This document shows, one piece after another, positions 8,461-16,751 of a stretch of DNA of 64,000 bases (position 1 is the first letter of the stretch; each line of letters opens with the position of its first letter). The notes beneath the pieces are model-generated. The model had not been told where the DNA came from. It was given only the letters and a program-made list of their open reading frames with translations, and did no database searches. Origin of the DNA: Chloroflexota bacterium (GTDB lineage: Bacteria; Chloroflexota; UBA6077; FW602-bin22; CADDYW01); NCBI GenBank assembly GCA_021324795.1, contig JAJPIK010000053.1:1-64000 (forward strand). The letters are read 5' to 3'. The position numbers were made by a program, and so were the translations under genes.

Positions 8461-9272
8461 CGATCGATCCGGGCGAGCAGGTCATCATCGAAACCTCCGA
8501 CGCCTCGACCGGTCGGATCCACCGGCCGGAGGACCTACCGGCTTACCTGGCGGTGCGCGACCCCCACCGGGTCAATCCGGCCGGCGGACCGATCTTCGTC
8601 CGGGGGGCGCAGCCGGGTGATGAGCTGGCAGTGACGATCGAGCGGATCAGTCTCGCTGAGCAAGGCTTCGTCCGGGCGATGCCAGGGGGACCGGTCTTAC
8701 CGGATGTCGCGGGACCGACCGCGATCATGGTCAAAGTCGACGGAGACACTCTGATCTATCCTGGTGGCTTGCGCTGGCCGGCCCGGCCAATGGTCGGGGT
8801 GATCGGCACGGCGCCGGCCGACGGTATTGTCTACACCGCACATCCTGGTCCGCAAGGCTCGAACCTGGACTGCAACGCGATTCGGGTTGGTGCCAAGGTT
8901 TACCTGCCCGTTCACGTGCCGGGCGCCCTGTTCGCGCTGGGCGATATCCACGCTTCGATGGGCGATGGCGAGGTTTCAGGCACGGGTGTCGAGATCAATA
9001 GTGAGGTGCAGGTGAAGATCGAGCTACTGCCGGGCCAGGCGCACACTCGCCCATGGGTCGAAGTCGACGGTGCGATCGTCGCGACCGGGAGCGCTCCGGA
9101 GGTCCATCAGGCAATTGCGGTGGCCGTCGCTGGCTTGGCCGGACTGCTCGGAGAGCGTTATCGCCTCAGTCGAACCGAGGCATTCATGCTCATCAGCGCC
9201 CGGGGCGACGTACGAGTCGGTCAGTGCTGTGGCGGCCTCGACGCCACCGCCTACGCGACGTTCGTGATCTGA
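8397..9272 (+). CDS. Acetamidase/formamidase family amidohydrolase
   Basis: This 291-residue enzyme should hydrolyse short amides to carboxylate and ammonia. The family signature GDIHASMGDGEVSGTGVE lies near residue 180, and the N-terminus has the usual VHRIRRDQ-like beginning followed by PPVLTIDPGEQV. The start is the ATG at 8397, which has GGAGGACGG just upstream; a longer in-frame extension is only the shadow of the kinase gene. It overlaps the kinase gene by 64 bp and is probably translated from the same message. Confidence 0.9.
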   Translation: MHRIRRDQLIYAFSPDAPPVLTIDPGEQVIIETSDASTGRIHRPEDLPAYLAVRDPHRVNPAGGPIFVRGAQPGDELAVTIERISLAEQGFVRAMPGGPVLPDVAGPTAIMVKVDGDTLIYPGGLRWPARPMVGVIGTAPADGIVYTAHPGPQGSNLDCNAIRVGAKVYLPVHVPGALFALGDIHASMGDGEVSGTGVEINSEVQVKIELLPGQAHTRPWVEVDGAIVATGSAPEVHQAIAVAVAGLAGLLGERYRLSRTEAFMLISARGDVRVGQCCGGLDATAYATFVI

Positions 9273-9423
9273 CGTCCGGGATGACAATTGGGGCCAATAG
9301 AGTTACGATACGCGCATAGTGGAAGCCATCTTTTTCGAATCTTCGCTGGACACCCGGTGCACCGGGGCGAGAGACCGAGTGAGGATTGAAACAAACCAGC
9401 AAATAAGCCGGAGGATCGCAGCC

Positions 9424-10323
9424 GTGGAGCACTTTCTCGAAGTTGCCTACCCAACTTTTCGTCGCATCGCACCAAGTCTGGAGCGGGTGGCCGGTGGCTT
9501 TGCGTTCACCGAAGGGCCGGTCTGGTGCGGAGATTACCTGCTCTTCAGTGATATCCCCAACAGCCGGACCGTCCTTTGTCGACCGCGACCGGAAGGGGCA
9601 GAGATCTCGACGTTCCGTCACCCGACCGGCAACGCCAATGGCTTGACCCTTGATCATCAGGGGCGCGTGCTGGCCTGCGAGCACAGTGGTCGACGGGTCT
9701 CCCGGGTCGACGCGAGCGGCAAAGCCGAGACGCTGGTGGATAACTATCAGGGTAAGCGGCTGAATTCGCCGAATGACGTGATTGTACGCTCGGATGGCTC
9801 GATTTACTTCACCGATCCACCATACGGTCTGCGCCACTATACCGAAGGTAAGGAATTGCCCTTCAATGGCGTTTACCGGATCGATCCCAACGGCGGGATG
9901 CACTTGCTAGCCGACGATTTCGAGCGGCCGAACGGCCTCGCCTTTTCGCCGGATGAGAGCAAGCTGTACATCGACGACTCGGCACGCTTTCACATTCGTG
10001 AATTTGACGTTGCCCCGGATGGCAGCATTTCGGGGGGCAAGGTGTTCGCCGAGCTGAAGCCGAAAGAAGGCGAGCGCGGGGTGCCCGATGGCATGAAAGT
10101 CGATCAAGAAGGTAACGTTTACTGCACCGGTCCCGGTGGAGTCTGGGTGTTCGATCCCAGTGCTCGGTATATTGGTCGGATCGTCCTGCCTGAAGTCCCC
10201 GCGAACCTGGCCTGGGGCGGTCCGGATTGGCGAACGCTCTACATCACCGCCCAAACGAGTCTCTACCGCATCCCGTTATTAGTGCCGGGCATTCCGGTCG
10301 GTCCGGCTGCGAAACGACGGTAA
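9424..10323 (+). CDS. SMP-30/gluconolactonase-type lactonase
   Basis: This 299-residue six-bladed beta-propeller hydrolase probably opens a sugar lactone. Family motifs are clear: FTEGPVW near residue 24, a metal-ligand NSPNDVIV segment, GSIYFTDPPYGL, RPNGLAFSPDE and VPDGMKVDQEGNVYCTGPGGVWV. The GTG at 9424 is chosen because GGAGG sits 9 bp upstream; an upstream in-frame ATG at 9319 adds a stretch without family similarity. It fits a sugar-acid pathway with the neighbouring dehydrogenases. Confidence 0.9.
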   Translation: MEHFLEVAYPTFRRIAPSLERVAGGFAFTEGPVWCGDYLLFSDIPNSRTVLCRPRPEGAEISTFRHPTGNANGLTLDHQGRVLACEHSGRRVSRVDASGKAETLVDNYQGKRLNSPNDVIVRSDGSIYFTDPPYGLRHYTEGKELPFNGVYRIDPNGGMHLLADDFERPNGLAFSPDESKLYIDDSARFHIREFDVAPDGSISGGKVFAELKPKEGERGVPDGMKVDQEGNVYCTGPGGVWVFDPSARYIGRIVLPEVPANLAWGGPDWRTLYITAQTSLYRIPLLVPGIPVGPAAKRR

Positions 10324-10436
10324 GACGGTAGGACGAAAGGCTGCTGAAACTGGGAGCGCGGCCAAGACCGCTGTGCTCTCGGTTTCCTCCTCTAACCCCC
10401 ACCCCCTACTCTCCAGAAACGTATCGACATTTGCTA

Positions 10437-10465
10437 TTCCGCATCGGTCATTCAGACGATATAAT
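10437..10465 (+). promoter_or_regulatory. Candidate promoter of MFS gene
   Basis: A perfect TATAAT at 10460-10465 is preceded at 17 bp by a weak TTCCGC (10437-10442). The MFS start at 10496 is 30 bp downstream. Confidence 0.4.
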
Positions 10466-10495
10466 CATCACGTTTACAATCAGGAGGACGCTACG

Positions 10496-11791
10496 TTGGC
10501 TGACGCGGTAGAGGCGCGAGCACCAGGGCCACGGCCTGAGCCGGCCGTCGAGCATGGACACGGGGGATTTGGCCGCCTCTTTGGAGCGCTCCAAAAGTCT
10601 CCGTTTTATCGCATCTTTTGGTTTGGAAATCAGGCATCTCTGCTTGTCGTCCAAATGCAAAACGTGGCGGTGGGTTATCTCGCTTTCGAACTCACTAACT
10701 CGGCGACAATCCTCGGAATCGTGAGTCTGGCCGCCGGGCTGCCGATGCTTGTCTTTTCACCGGTCGCCGGGGTGATTGCTGATCGTTATCCGAAGCGAAA
10801 TTTGCTTCTGCTCGTACAAGCGGTTCTCTGCCTGAACTCGGTAGTGGTGGGAACGCTGATCACCGTGCACTGGATTCAATGGTGGCACTTAATGGTGGCT
10901 GGATTCATTCAAGGAACATGCTTTTCGCTCAACATGCCAGCGCGCCAATCGTGGATTCCCTCGTTAGTCGTTCCCAGCGAGCTCCCGAACGCGATTGCTT
11001 TGAACAATGCCGGGATGAACGCCGCCCGGATCGTGGGGCCAGCTTTGGCCGGACTGCTCATCGCGGTGCCCTGGGTTGGAGTCAACGGAATCTTTTACTT
11101 CAGTGTGCCGGCGGTTGCCTGGGTCTATTACTCGCTCCTCCAGATCCCGATTCTTGGGCTGCCCGAGGAAGGGAAGCGAGCGAGTTTCTGGAGCGAGTTC
11201 AGCACCGGCATGCGTTACATCTGGGGACACGAAACGCTTCAGCCGCTCTTCACCCTGGCGGTGGTCACTCTCCTGCTCGGTATGTCCTACCAGATGCTCC
11301 TGCCCGCCTATGCCCTGGGCGTCTTCAACGTTGGCTCGGAAGGGCTTGGCCTGATGTCGGCAGTGGTCGGTGCAGGGGCGCTGACCGGTTCGCTCCTGAT
11401 GGCGTATTTCAGCCGGAGTCGGCGCAAGGGACGGATTCAGGCAATCGCCGGCACCAGTTTGGGATTGGGGCTCTTTCTTTTCGGTGTTGCGAGCGGTGTC
11501 AAGCTCTTCCCATTCGCTCTGCTCGTGCTCTTGGGGGTGGGCGTAGCAACCGATTTCTATTCCACGATCAATAACACGTTGATCCTGGTTAATACCGATC
11601 GTGCCCTTTTCGGACGGGTGATGTCGGTTTACATGATGACCTGGTCGCTCTCCAACCTTGCTGCTGCACCGTTTGGGACCATGGTCGATCGGCTCGGCGG
11701 ACCTCTGACGATGATGCTGATCGGTGGGTTTCTCGCCGTCTTTGTGGTCGCGATGACCCGCTTGCATCCGGGATTCCGGAAGGTAGAATAG
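10496..11791 (+). CDS. MFS transporter, DHA3/EntS-like exporter
   Basis: This 431-residue inner-membrane carrier has about 12 helices and the motif-A-like loop GVIADRYPKRNLLL after helix 2. The segment TCFSLNMPARQSWIPSLVVPSELPNAIALNNAGMNAARIVGPALAG is split here only by description; its PARQ...NAIALN core marks the DHA3 (enterobactin/macrolide exporter) branch. The TTG start at 10496 follows GGAGG at 10483-10487; the 41 extra upstream codons look non-coding. It has a paralog at 25992-27407 that shares the same core. Substrate unknown. Confidence 0.88.
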   Translation: MADAVEARAPGPRPEPAVEHGHGGFGRLFGALQKSPFYRIFWFGNQASLLVVQMQNVAVGYLAFELTNSATILGIVSLAAGLPMLVFSPVAGVIADRYPKRNLLLLVQAVLCLNSVVVGTLITVHWIQWWHLMVAGFIQGTCFSLNMPARQSWIPSLVVPSELPNAIALNNAGMNAARIVGPALAGLLIAVPWVGVNGIFYFSVPAVAWVYYSLLQIPILGLPEEGKRASFWSEFSTGMRYIWGHETLQPLFTLAVVTLLLGMSYQMLLPAYALGVFNVGSEGLGLMSAVVGAGALTGSLLMAYFSRSRRKGRIQAIAGTSLGLGLFLFGVASGVKLFPFALLVLLGVGVATDFYSTINNTLILVNTDRALFGRVMSVYMMTWSLSNLAAAPFGTMVDRLGGPLTMMLIGGFLAVFVVAMTRLHPGFRKVE

Positions 11792-11946
11792 TCTTAGACT
11801 CTGTTTGTTTATGTTAAGGCGTGGCGGCCGGGAGCAATCGCCAGTATCCCGGTCATTCAATTCTTTCTGATTATCTCCGCTACCATGGCGGACTGGACAG
11901 GTTATCACGGCTCGGCGGGCGTCATTCTTCTCACGGAGATGAGAGG

Positions 11947-13365
11947 ATGTCAATACAATGGTCCAAGGCCGGAAAGACCGCGTTAATTGCCCTCTCGCTC
12001 GCAGTCGCAGTTGGTATCGACCTGACAGTCGAGCCGAGAGATCAATTTGTCACGACCCCATTCGCCATCCCAATTCTCATCGCGACCTATGTCTGCACCC
12101 GACGTTGGATCATCATCGTCGCTCTCACGTCCATCGCGGCCGCTGGTGCTTCGGCCTATATTGATCGGGCACCACCGGTGCCTACTGGCTTCCACTTAGT
12201 TAGTCTTATCATCATCAGCGTCCTTGGCGTTCTGCTCGAGCAGCACGAGCAAGAGAGCGCTCGCCAGGCCCAAGAAGCTCAGCAGGCGACGCGGACACTC
12301 CAAACCCTGATCGACGTCATGCCGGCCGGTGTGCTCGTCTGTGATGAGCACGGCAAGATCATCCTGGCAAATGCCATGGCGCAAGATGTGATGGGTGACC
12401 TGGTCAGCGGCTCAACCTTTGTGCCAAGCTCGCGAGGCGTGTTGCGTCGTCCCGATGGCTCGCCGCTTCCGCCCGGCGACTTCCCATTGGCGCAAGCGCT
12501 CGAGTCAGGGGCGGCGTCTCACGAGGTCGAGATTCGCGTCTCGCCCCCGGGCAAGACCGAACGGACGATCCTCGCGGCCGGTCGACCGGTCTCCGCTCCG
12601 GACGGACGGATTACCGGTGCCGTTGTCGTCTTTCAAGACATGACCGAGCGAAAGCGCTCCGAGGAGGAGATCGAGCGACTGCGGGAAGAGTGGATGTCGG
12701 TCGTTGCCCATGATCTGCGCCAGCCGGTCACGTTGATCATGGGTTTCGCGAGTGTCTTAGCCAGGCAGCTTCAGGGGCATCCGGATATGGTGGCGGAGAT
12801 CCGGGCCACCGATCAGGTGATGAGCGCCGCGCGTAGCCTGAACAAGATGATTGGAGATTTGCTCGACTTTTCGCGGATCGAGGCGGGGCACCTGCGTTTG
12901 GAGCGAAAGCCAGCGGATCTGGTCGCTCTCTTGCAGTTGTTGAGCAGCCGCGTCGTCGTCCTTGCCCAGAACCACTCGGTGCGTATGGAGATGAGCGAAG
13001 GGCCACTACCGGTCGATGTCGATTCCGCTCGGTTCGAGCAGATTCTTGGCAATCTCCTGGCAAACGCCGCGAAATACAGTGATCCAGGTCGGGAGATCAC
13101 CCTCCTGGTTGGCCGCCACGACGGCGATGCCGAGATCGTGGTGGAGAGCTACGGGGCCGGAATCGCCGCCGAGGAGCTACCTCATCTCTTCTCTCGTTTC
13201 TACCGCCCCCGACTCGCGGGGGACGGACGTGTCGCCGGCCTTGACCTCGGCCTGTACATTACGCGTGGGCTTGTCGAGGCGCACGGCGGGAAGATCTGGG
13301 TCGAAAGCGTCCCCAATCAGAGTACCACCTTTCACTTCACCTTACCCTTACGGACCACTTCCTAA
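11947..13365 (+). CDS. Membrane PAS sensor histidine kinase with altered ATP lid
   Basis: This 472-residue protein has three or four N-terminal membrane helices (to about residue 95), a short coiled region, a PAS domain (about 110-235), HisKA (VVAHDLRQPVTLIMGF, His about 262) and an HATPase domain with an N-box (ANAAKYS). The G1 box reads ESYGAGI, where the adenine-binding Asp of DxGxG is Ser, and the G2 box reads GLDLGLYI instead of GxGLGL. It may therefore bind ATP poorly or not at all. The ATG at 11947 follows GAGAGG. No response regulator is adjacent. It converges with the next gene with a 4-bp overlap. Confidence 0.87.
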   Translation: MSIQWSKAGKTALIALSLAVAVGIDLTVEPRDQFVTTPFAIPILIATYVCTRRWIIIVALTSIAAAGASAYIDRAPPVPTGFHLVSLIIISVLGVLLEQHEQESARQAQEAQQATRTLQTLIDVMPAGVLVCDEHGKIILANAMAQDVMGDLVSGSTFVPSSRGVLRRPDGSPLPPGDFPLAQALESGAASHEVEIRVSPPGKTERTILAAGRPVSAPDGRITGAVVVFQDMTERKRSEEEIERLREEWMSVVAHDLRQPVTLIMGFASVLARQLQGHPDMVAEIRATDQVMSAARSLNKMIGDLLDFSRIEAGHLRLERKPADLVALLQLLSSRVVVLAQNHSVRMEMSEGPLPVDVDSARFEQILGNLLANAAKYSDPGREITLLVGRHDGDAEIVVESYGAGIAAEELPHLFSRFYRPRLAGDGRVAGLDLGLYITRGLVEAHGGKIWVESVPNQSTTFHFTLPLRTTS

Positions 13366-14450
13366 CCTTTTAGCGGCAAAGCCACCCACCTTCCTTCGCG
13401 TGCCGAGATCTCGGCTGCTTCGAGCACTTCCTGACAGTGCAGGCCATCCGCGAAATTGGGCGAGGCCTCCCGGTTCGCGTGGATCGCATCGACGAAGTCA
13501 ATCATCGGGCGGAATGGATTGCAACTCAGGTACTCGGGCGGCACCGGGACGGTGGCGAAGGCGTTGTAACGGGCCTGGCCTGAGCCAAGGCAGAGCTGGA
13601 TCTGATCGCCGCCGCGGTCGTGCTTCTCGATCTCGTAGATCAGCGCACCTTTGCTTCCGTAAATCTCGGCTCGCTGGTGGTTACCTCGACCGGTCGCAAA
13701 GCGGCTGGCATTGAAGACTGCCTCGGCGCCATTGCTGAAGGTAGCGAAAAAGGAGCAGGAATCATCGGTATCGACTTCGCCGGTGCCACCGCCGATCAAC
13801 GGGCGCTTCCGGATGATCGTCCGCAGCCGGGCGTTGACACTGCTGATCTCGCCAATCCAGTAGCGACCGAGATCGATCAGGTGGGAGGCAAGGTCGCCGA
13901 GGACGCCGGTGCCGGACTCGGCCCGGACCTGTCGCCAGCGGATCGGCGTGGCTGGATCGTGCAGACTGCCGTTGAAATAGTTGAAGTAAACCTGGTAGAT
14001 CTCCCCCAACTCGCCACTTTGGAGAATGTCATGCACGAAGCCGGCGGCGGGAATCCAGCGGTAGCGAAAGTTAACGGCCGTCCGACATTCAGCTTGCTTT
14101 GCCGCTTCGTACATGCGGCGAGCACCGGCCAGACTCATGGCGAGTGGCTTTTCGCACATCACGTGGAGACCAGCTTCCAGCGCGGCGAGACTGATCGGCT
14201 CGTGGGAGACGTTGGGTGTGCAAATGCTGACTGCATCGAGTCCCGGGAGCTTGAATAGCTCGCGGTAATCGGCGAAGACATGAGGGATCGCGAACGTCTC
14301 TTGAGCGCGTTGGGTATTCTCGGCGAGGGGATCGCATACCGCGACGAGCTCAGCAGTGCCAGCGTTTTCGCACTGCTTGTAGGCAGGAAGGTGGCGCAGG
14401 CTGGCGATGCCACCCGCGCCGATGACAGCGACACGCAAACGTCGGGTCAT
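13362..14450 (-). CDS. Gfo/Idh/MocA family sugar dehydrogenase
   Basis: This 362-residue NAD(P)-dependent oxidoreductase has an N-terminal Rossmann fold (VAVIGAGGIASLRHLPAY) and the family signature MCEKPLAMSLAGARRM, in which the Lys of EKP is catalytic. A second half with RWRQVRAESGTGVLGDLASHLID shows the expected GDLxxHxxD motif. It lies 4 bp after the rhamnose mutarotase gene in one operon, so a deoxy-sugar or rhamnose-related substrate is plausible. Confidence 0.93.
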   Translation of the reverse strand: MTRRLRVAVIGAGGIASLRHLPAYKQCENAGTAELVAVCDPLAENTQRAQETFAIPHVFADYRELFKLPGLDAVSICTPNVSHEPISLAALEAGLHVMCEKPLAMSLAGARRMYEAAKQAECRTAVNFRYRWIPAAGFVHDILQSGELGEIYQVYFNYFNGSLHDPATPIRWRQVRAESGTGVLGDLASHLIDLGRYWIGEISSVNARLRTIIRKRPLIGGGTGEVDTDDSCSFFATFSNGAEAVFNASRFATGRGNHQRAEIYGSKGALIYEIEKHDRGGDQIQLCLGSGQARYNAFATVPVPPEYLSCNPFRPMIDFVDAIHANREASPNFADGLHCQEVLEAAEISAREGRWVALPLKG

Positions 14451-14454
14451 CGTC

Positions 14455-14820
14455 TCAACCCTTCGGGAGATGCTGCGGCCAGTTTAGATCGAAGACCTGT
14501 TCCATGTCAGCCCACCATTCATCGGGCGAAGCTTCGGGGGCGCGCTCTTGCAGCGTAGCCATCAACTCGTTCCATTCGCGCGAGCGTGCGCTTCGTTGGC
14601 CGGCTTGGGCCAGGCTGCTTTGTGCGTCCAGGTTGTCGTCCAGCTCGACGTACATGAACATGCGGCGACCCCGGAGAAAGATCTTCATTTCGTTGATGCC
14701 GCTTGCCCGAATGTCGGCTAGCACTTCCGGCCAGACGTTACGGTGGTATTCCTTGTACATCTCGATCTTCTGTGGGTCGTCGCGCAAGCAGAGCATTTTC
14801 GCGTAGCACTTCATCGGCAC
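14455..14820 (-). CDS. rhaM: L-rhamnose mutarotase
   Basis: This 121-residue cytoplasmic enzyme interconverts alpha and beta anomers of L-rhamnose. It matches the family throughout: EYHRNVWPEVLADIRASGI with the active-site His, NEMKIFL, RMFMYVELDD, a central WNELMATLQE and the C-terminal WWADMEQVFDL. It is first in a two-gene operon with the Gfo/Idh dehydrogenase. The start may be the ATG at 14820 or the one at 14814. Confidence 0.92.
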   Translation of the reverse strand: MPMKCYAKMLCLRDDPQKIEMYKEYHRNVWPEVLADIRASGINEMKIFLRGRRMFMYVELDDNLDAQSSLAQAGQRSARSREWNELMATLQERAPEASPDEWWADMEQVFDLNWPQHLPKG

Positions 14821-14848
14821 ACCTTACTTGGCTCGAATGTCGTGGGGT

Positions 14849-14956
14849 AATCCTACCGTCGCACTCTGTCATTCTGCGGAGCGAAGCGACGAAGAATCTT
14901 CCCTCGCGTTCTTGTCTCGCAGAGATTCTTCGCTCCCTTTGGTCGCTCAGCATGAC
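14849..14956. repeat. Dispersed hairpin repeat (GTCATTCTG type), full copy
   Basis: Arms at 14868-14900 and 14923-14956 are imperfect inverted copies of a GTCATTCTG...GCGAAG...AATCT unit around a short centre. The left 43 bp (14849-14891) recur at 15803-15845 with four differences, and a shorter relative lies near 35045. This is a non-coding interspersed element of MITE or REP type. The 379-bp gap 14821-15199 holds this repeat and the PadR promoter region and nothing else I can support. Confidence 0.75.
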
Positions 14957-15028
14957 GTGACCGAGCAACTACGGCTGTAGTGGTAAGCGTAGCGCCATGA
15001 TACATCGCCTTTGACGCCGGCGACAGTG

Positions 15029-15058
15029 CTATCAGCTATTTCTATCGGCTTCTATCAG
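15029..15058 (+). repeat. Three short direct repeats upstream of PadR promoter
   Basis: CTATCAG (15029-15035), CTATCGG (15042-15048) and CTATCAG (15052-15058) lie directly before the -35 box of the padR-type gene. They could be a binding site for an activator or for PadR itself. Confidence 0.45.
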
Positions 15059-15061
15059 TGA

Positions 15062-15090
15062 TTGACAACTGCTGGCTGCCTGGTGATAAT
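15062..15090 (+). promoter_or_regulatory. Near-consensus sigma-70-type promoter for PadR gene
   Basis: TTGACA (15062-15067) and GATAAT (15085-15090) are 17 bp apart, about 110 bp before the start at 15200. Confidence 0.6.
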
Positions 15091-15199
15091 CAAGACACTA
15101 ATAGTCATGATGTGAATAAATAAAGTATGAGTAGATGCAAAAGCACTCTTTCAGGGCGAAGGTTCGGGGGGACCAGAATAAGCTAGGGGGCGATATGCG

Positions 15200-15754
15200 A
15201 TGAATGTTGGATTGAGGTCGTCGTTGACCGTGGAGCACGCTTTGCTTGGCTTTCTCCGCCAGCAGCCGATGCACGCCTACGAGATGCATTTATTGCTCAC
15301 CCAATCGAAAGCCCTGGGGCGAGTTTGGCATCTCAAGCAGAGTCATCTCTACGCCTTACTTGCGCGATTGGAGCGGGTGGGCTACATCGTCACCACGACC
15401 GAAGTGCAGGGGAATCGGCCGCCGCGCAAAGTGATGTCCTTGACGCCAAGTGGCTGGGCAGCGTTTGAAAGCTGGCTGACGACGCCGGTCGCCCACGGAC
15501 GGGATTTTCGTTTGGAGTTTCTCGCCAAGCTCTACTTTGCGATTCAAGGCGGTTCGGCCGTGGCAATGGCACTGGTCGACCGCCAGCGGCAGGCGTGTCA
15601 AACCTGGATTGCTAACTTGCAAGCCCAAGCGGTAGGGCTCGAACGCGAGAGCACTTTCGATCGGCTTGTCCTCGACTTCCGCATCAGCCAAATGACGGCA
15701 ACCCTGGCCTGGCTTGATCGCTGTACCGAGCGGCTGGCATCGCCGCTAAGCTAA
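15200..15754 (+). CDS. PadR family transcriptional regulator
   Basis: This 184-residue DNA-binding protein has an N-terminal winged helix (LTVEHALLGFLRQQPMHAYE, then LKQSHLYALLARLERVGYI and a wing TTTEVQGNRPPRKVMSLTPSG) followed by a helical dimerisation domain. The pattern is that of PadR/vinculin-C-like regulators of phenolic stress or drug efflux genes. It is monocistronic, with a good promoter upstream; its targets are not evident nearby. Confidence 0.92.
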   Translation: MNVGLRSSLTVEHALLGFLRQQPMHAYEMHLLLTQSKALGRVWHLKQSHLYALLARLERVGYIVTTTEVQGNRPPRKVMSLTPSGWAAFESWLTTPVAHGRDFRLEFLAKLYFAIQGGSAVAMALVDRQRQACQTWIANLQAQAVGLERESTFDRLVLDFRISQMTATLAWLDRCTERLASPLS

Positions 15755-15982
15755 GGGGAGTTTCGGTGTTACGTCGACTCCAGCGAAGCGTCGAGGATGG
15801 TTAATCCTACAGTCGCACTTTGTCATTCTGAGGAGCGACGCGACGTCGCTCGACGCTCGCGCCAGCGCGGCGTGATAGTTCAGTAGCTGCCGGGCCACCG
15901 TGGCATACAGCATGGCTTCCAGGTAGCGGCTTTGGTCGCCCTTCGCCACCAATTCGGGACGGCGTACTTGCCGCTCGGACAT
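15746..15982 (-). CDS. Small hypothetical protein ending in a dispersed repeat
   Basis: A 78-codon frame begins 9 bp after the MarC stop on the same strand. The first 38 residues or so (MSERQVRRPELVAKGDQ...) look protein-like and unrelated to anything I recognise. From about residue 40 the frame reads through the repeat copy at 15803-15845. Either a genuine small gene was lengthened by a repeat insertion, or this is chance. It overlaps the end of the padR-type gene by 9 bp. Confidence 0.3.
   Translation of the reverse strand: MSERQVRRPELVAKGDQSRYLEAMLYATVARQLLNYHAALARASSDVASLLRMTKCDCRINHPRRFAGVDVTPKLPLA
15803..15845. repeat. Dispersed repeat, half copy
   Basis: These 43 bp match 14849-14891 at 39 positions, in the same orientation. 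Only the left part of the hairpin element is present; the inverted partner arm is missing. Confidence 0.7.
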
Positions 15983-15991
15983 GAGTTCCGC

Positions 15992-16600
15992 CTATCGCAG
16001 AAACGTCGCAAGGCCTTCGCGGATGAACCGGACCGCGATAGCCGCGAGGAGGATGCTGATGACCTTCGAGGTAGCACGCAGACCGTTGCGGCCGAAGAGC
16101 CGGGTGATCTGCCCCGCGGACTGAAAGAGTCGCCAGGCGATGAGCAGATTCGCCAGGAAGGCTAGCGTAGTAAGCAAGAAACCGTAGTGGCCGACCAGGG
16201 CGATGAGCGTGGTCAAAGCGGCCGGTCCGGCCAGCAGCGGTGTGCCGATCGGGACGACGCCAAAGTCCGGGCGTATTCCACTGCCCCTGGCTTCGTGTCC
16301 ACCGCCAGTTACCAGGTCGCTGATCGCCAGGACGAGCAGAACAAGCCCACCGGCAATGAGGAAATCTCCAACTTGGATGCCAAGGATTGCCAGGAGCCAT
16401 TGACCGGCCACCAGGAAGAGTACGCCGATCGCCAGGGCAGTGATCAGAGCATCGCGAAGCTGCCGCTCGCGCTCGCAGGCCGAAAGCTGGCTGGTCCAAG
16501 CGACGACCAGCGGTAGAGTGCCAACCGGATCCATCGCGACGAAGATTGGAACGAAGGTGTCAATGAAGCCGGTTCCGACGTTGAGCAGAAGCTGAAGCAT
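15992..16600 (-). CDS. MarC family integral membrane protein
   Basis: This 202-residue protein has about six helices and the family's hallmark beginning FIPIFVAMDPVGTLPL-like (here FVPIFVAMDPVGTLPLVVAW) and a mid-protein GPAALTTLI segment. MarC/YhgN proteins were once linked to multiple antibiotic resistance; their real function is unknown. Length is normal. Confidence 0.9.
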   Translation of the reverse strand: MLQLLLNVGTGFIDTFVPIFVAMDPVGTLPLVVAWTSQLSACERERQLRDALITALAIGVLFLVAGQWLLAILGIQVGDFLIAGGLVLLVLAISDLVTGGGHEARGSGIRPDFGVVPIGTPLLAGPAALTTLIALVGHYGFLLTTLAFLANLLIAWRLFQSAGQITRLFGRNGLRATSKVISILLAAIAVRFIREGLATFLR

Positions 16601-16751
16601 ACAGTACTTTAACTGCGATTCGTATGCCGTTGTTTCCGGTCTGAGCTACTTCATCCGCGTCGCTCGGCCCAGTCTCCGTGAGTGCGATGTCAGGACTGTC
16701 GTAGCGTGCCAACTGGATAACGCGCTGGTCAGCCACCCGACACGGCTTTTC

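Noticed and set aside
14868-14956. CRISPR or tRNA-like structure at the hairpin repeat
   Set aside because: Only one imperfect inverted pair with no repeat-spacer periodicity and no cloverleaf.
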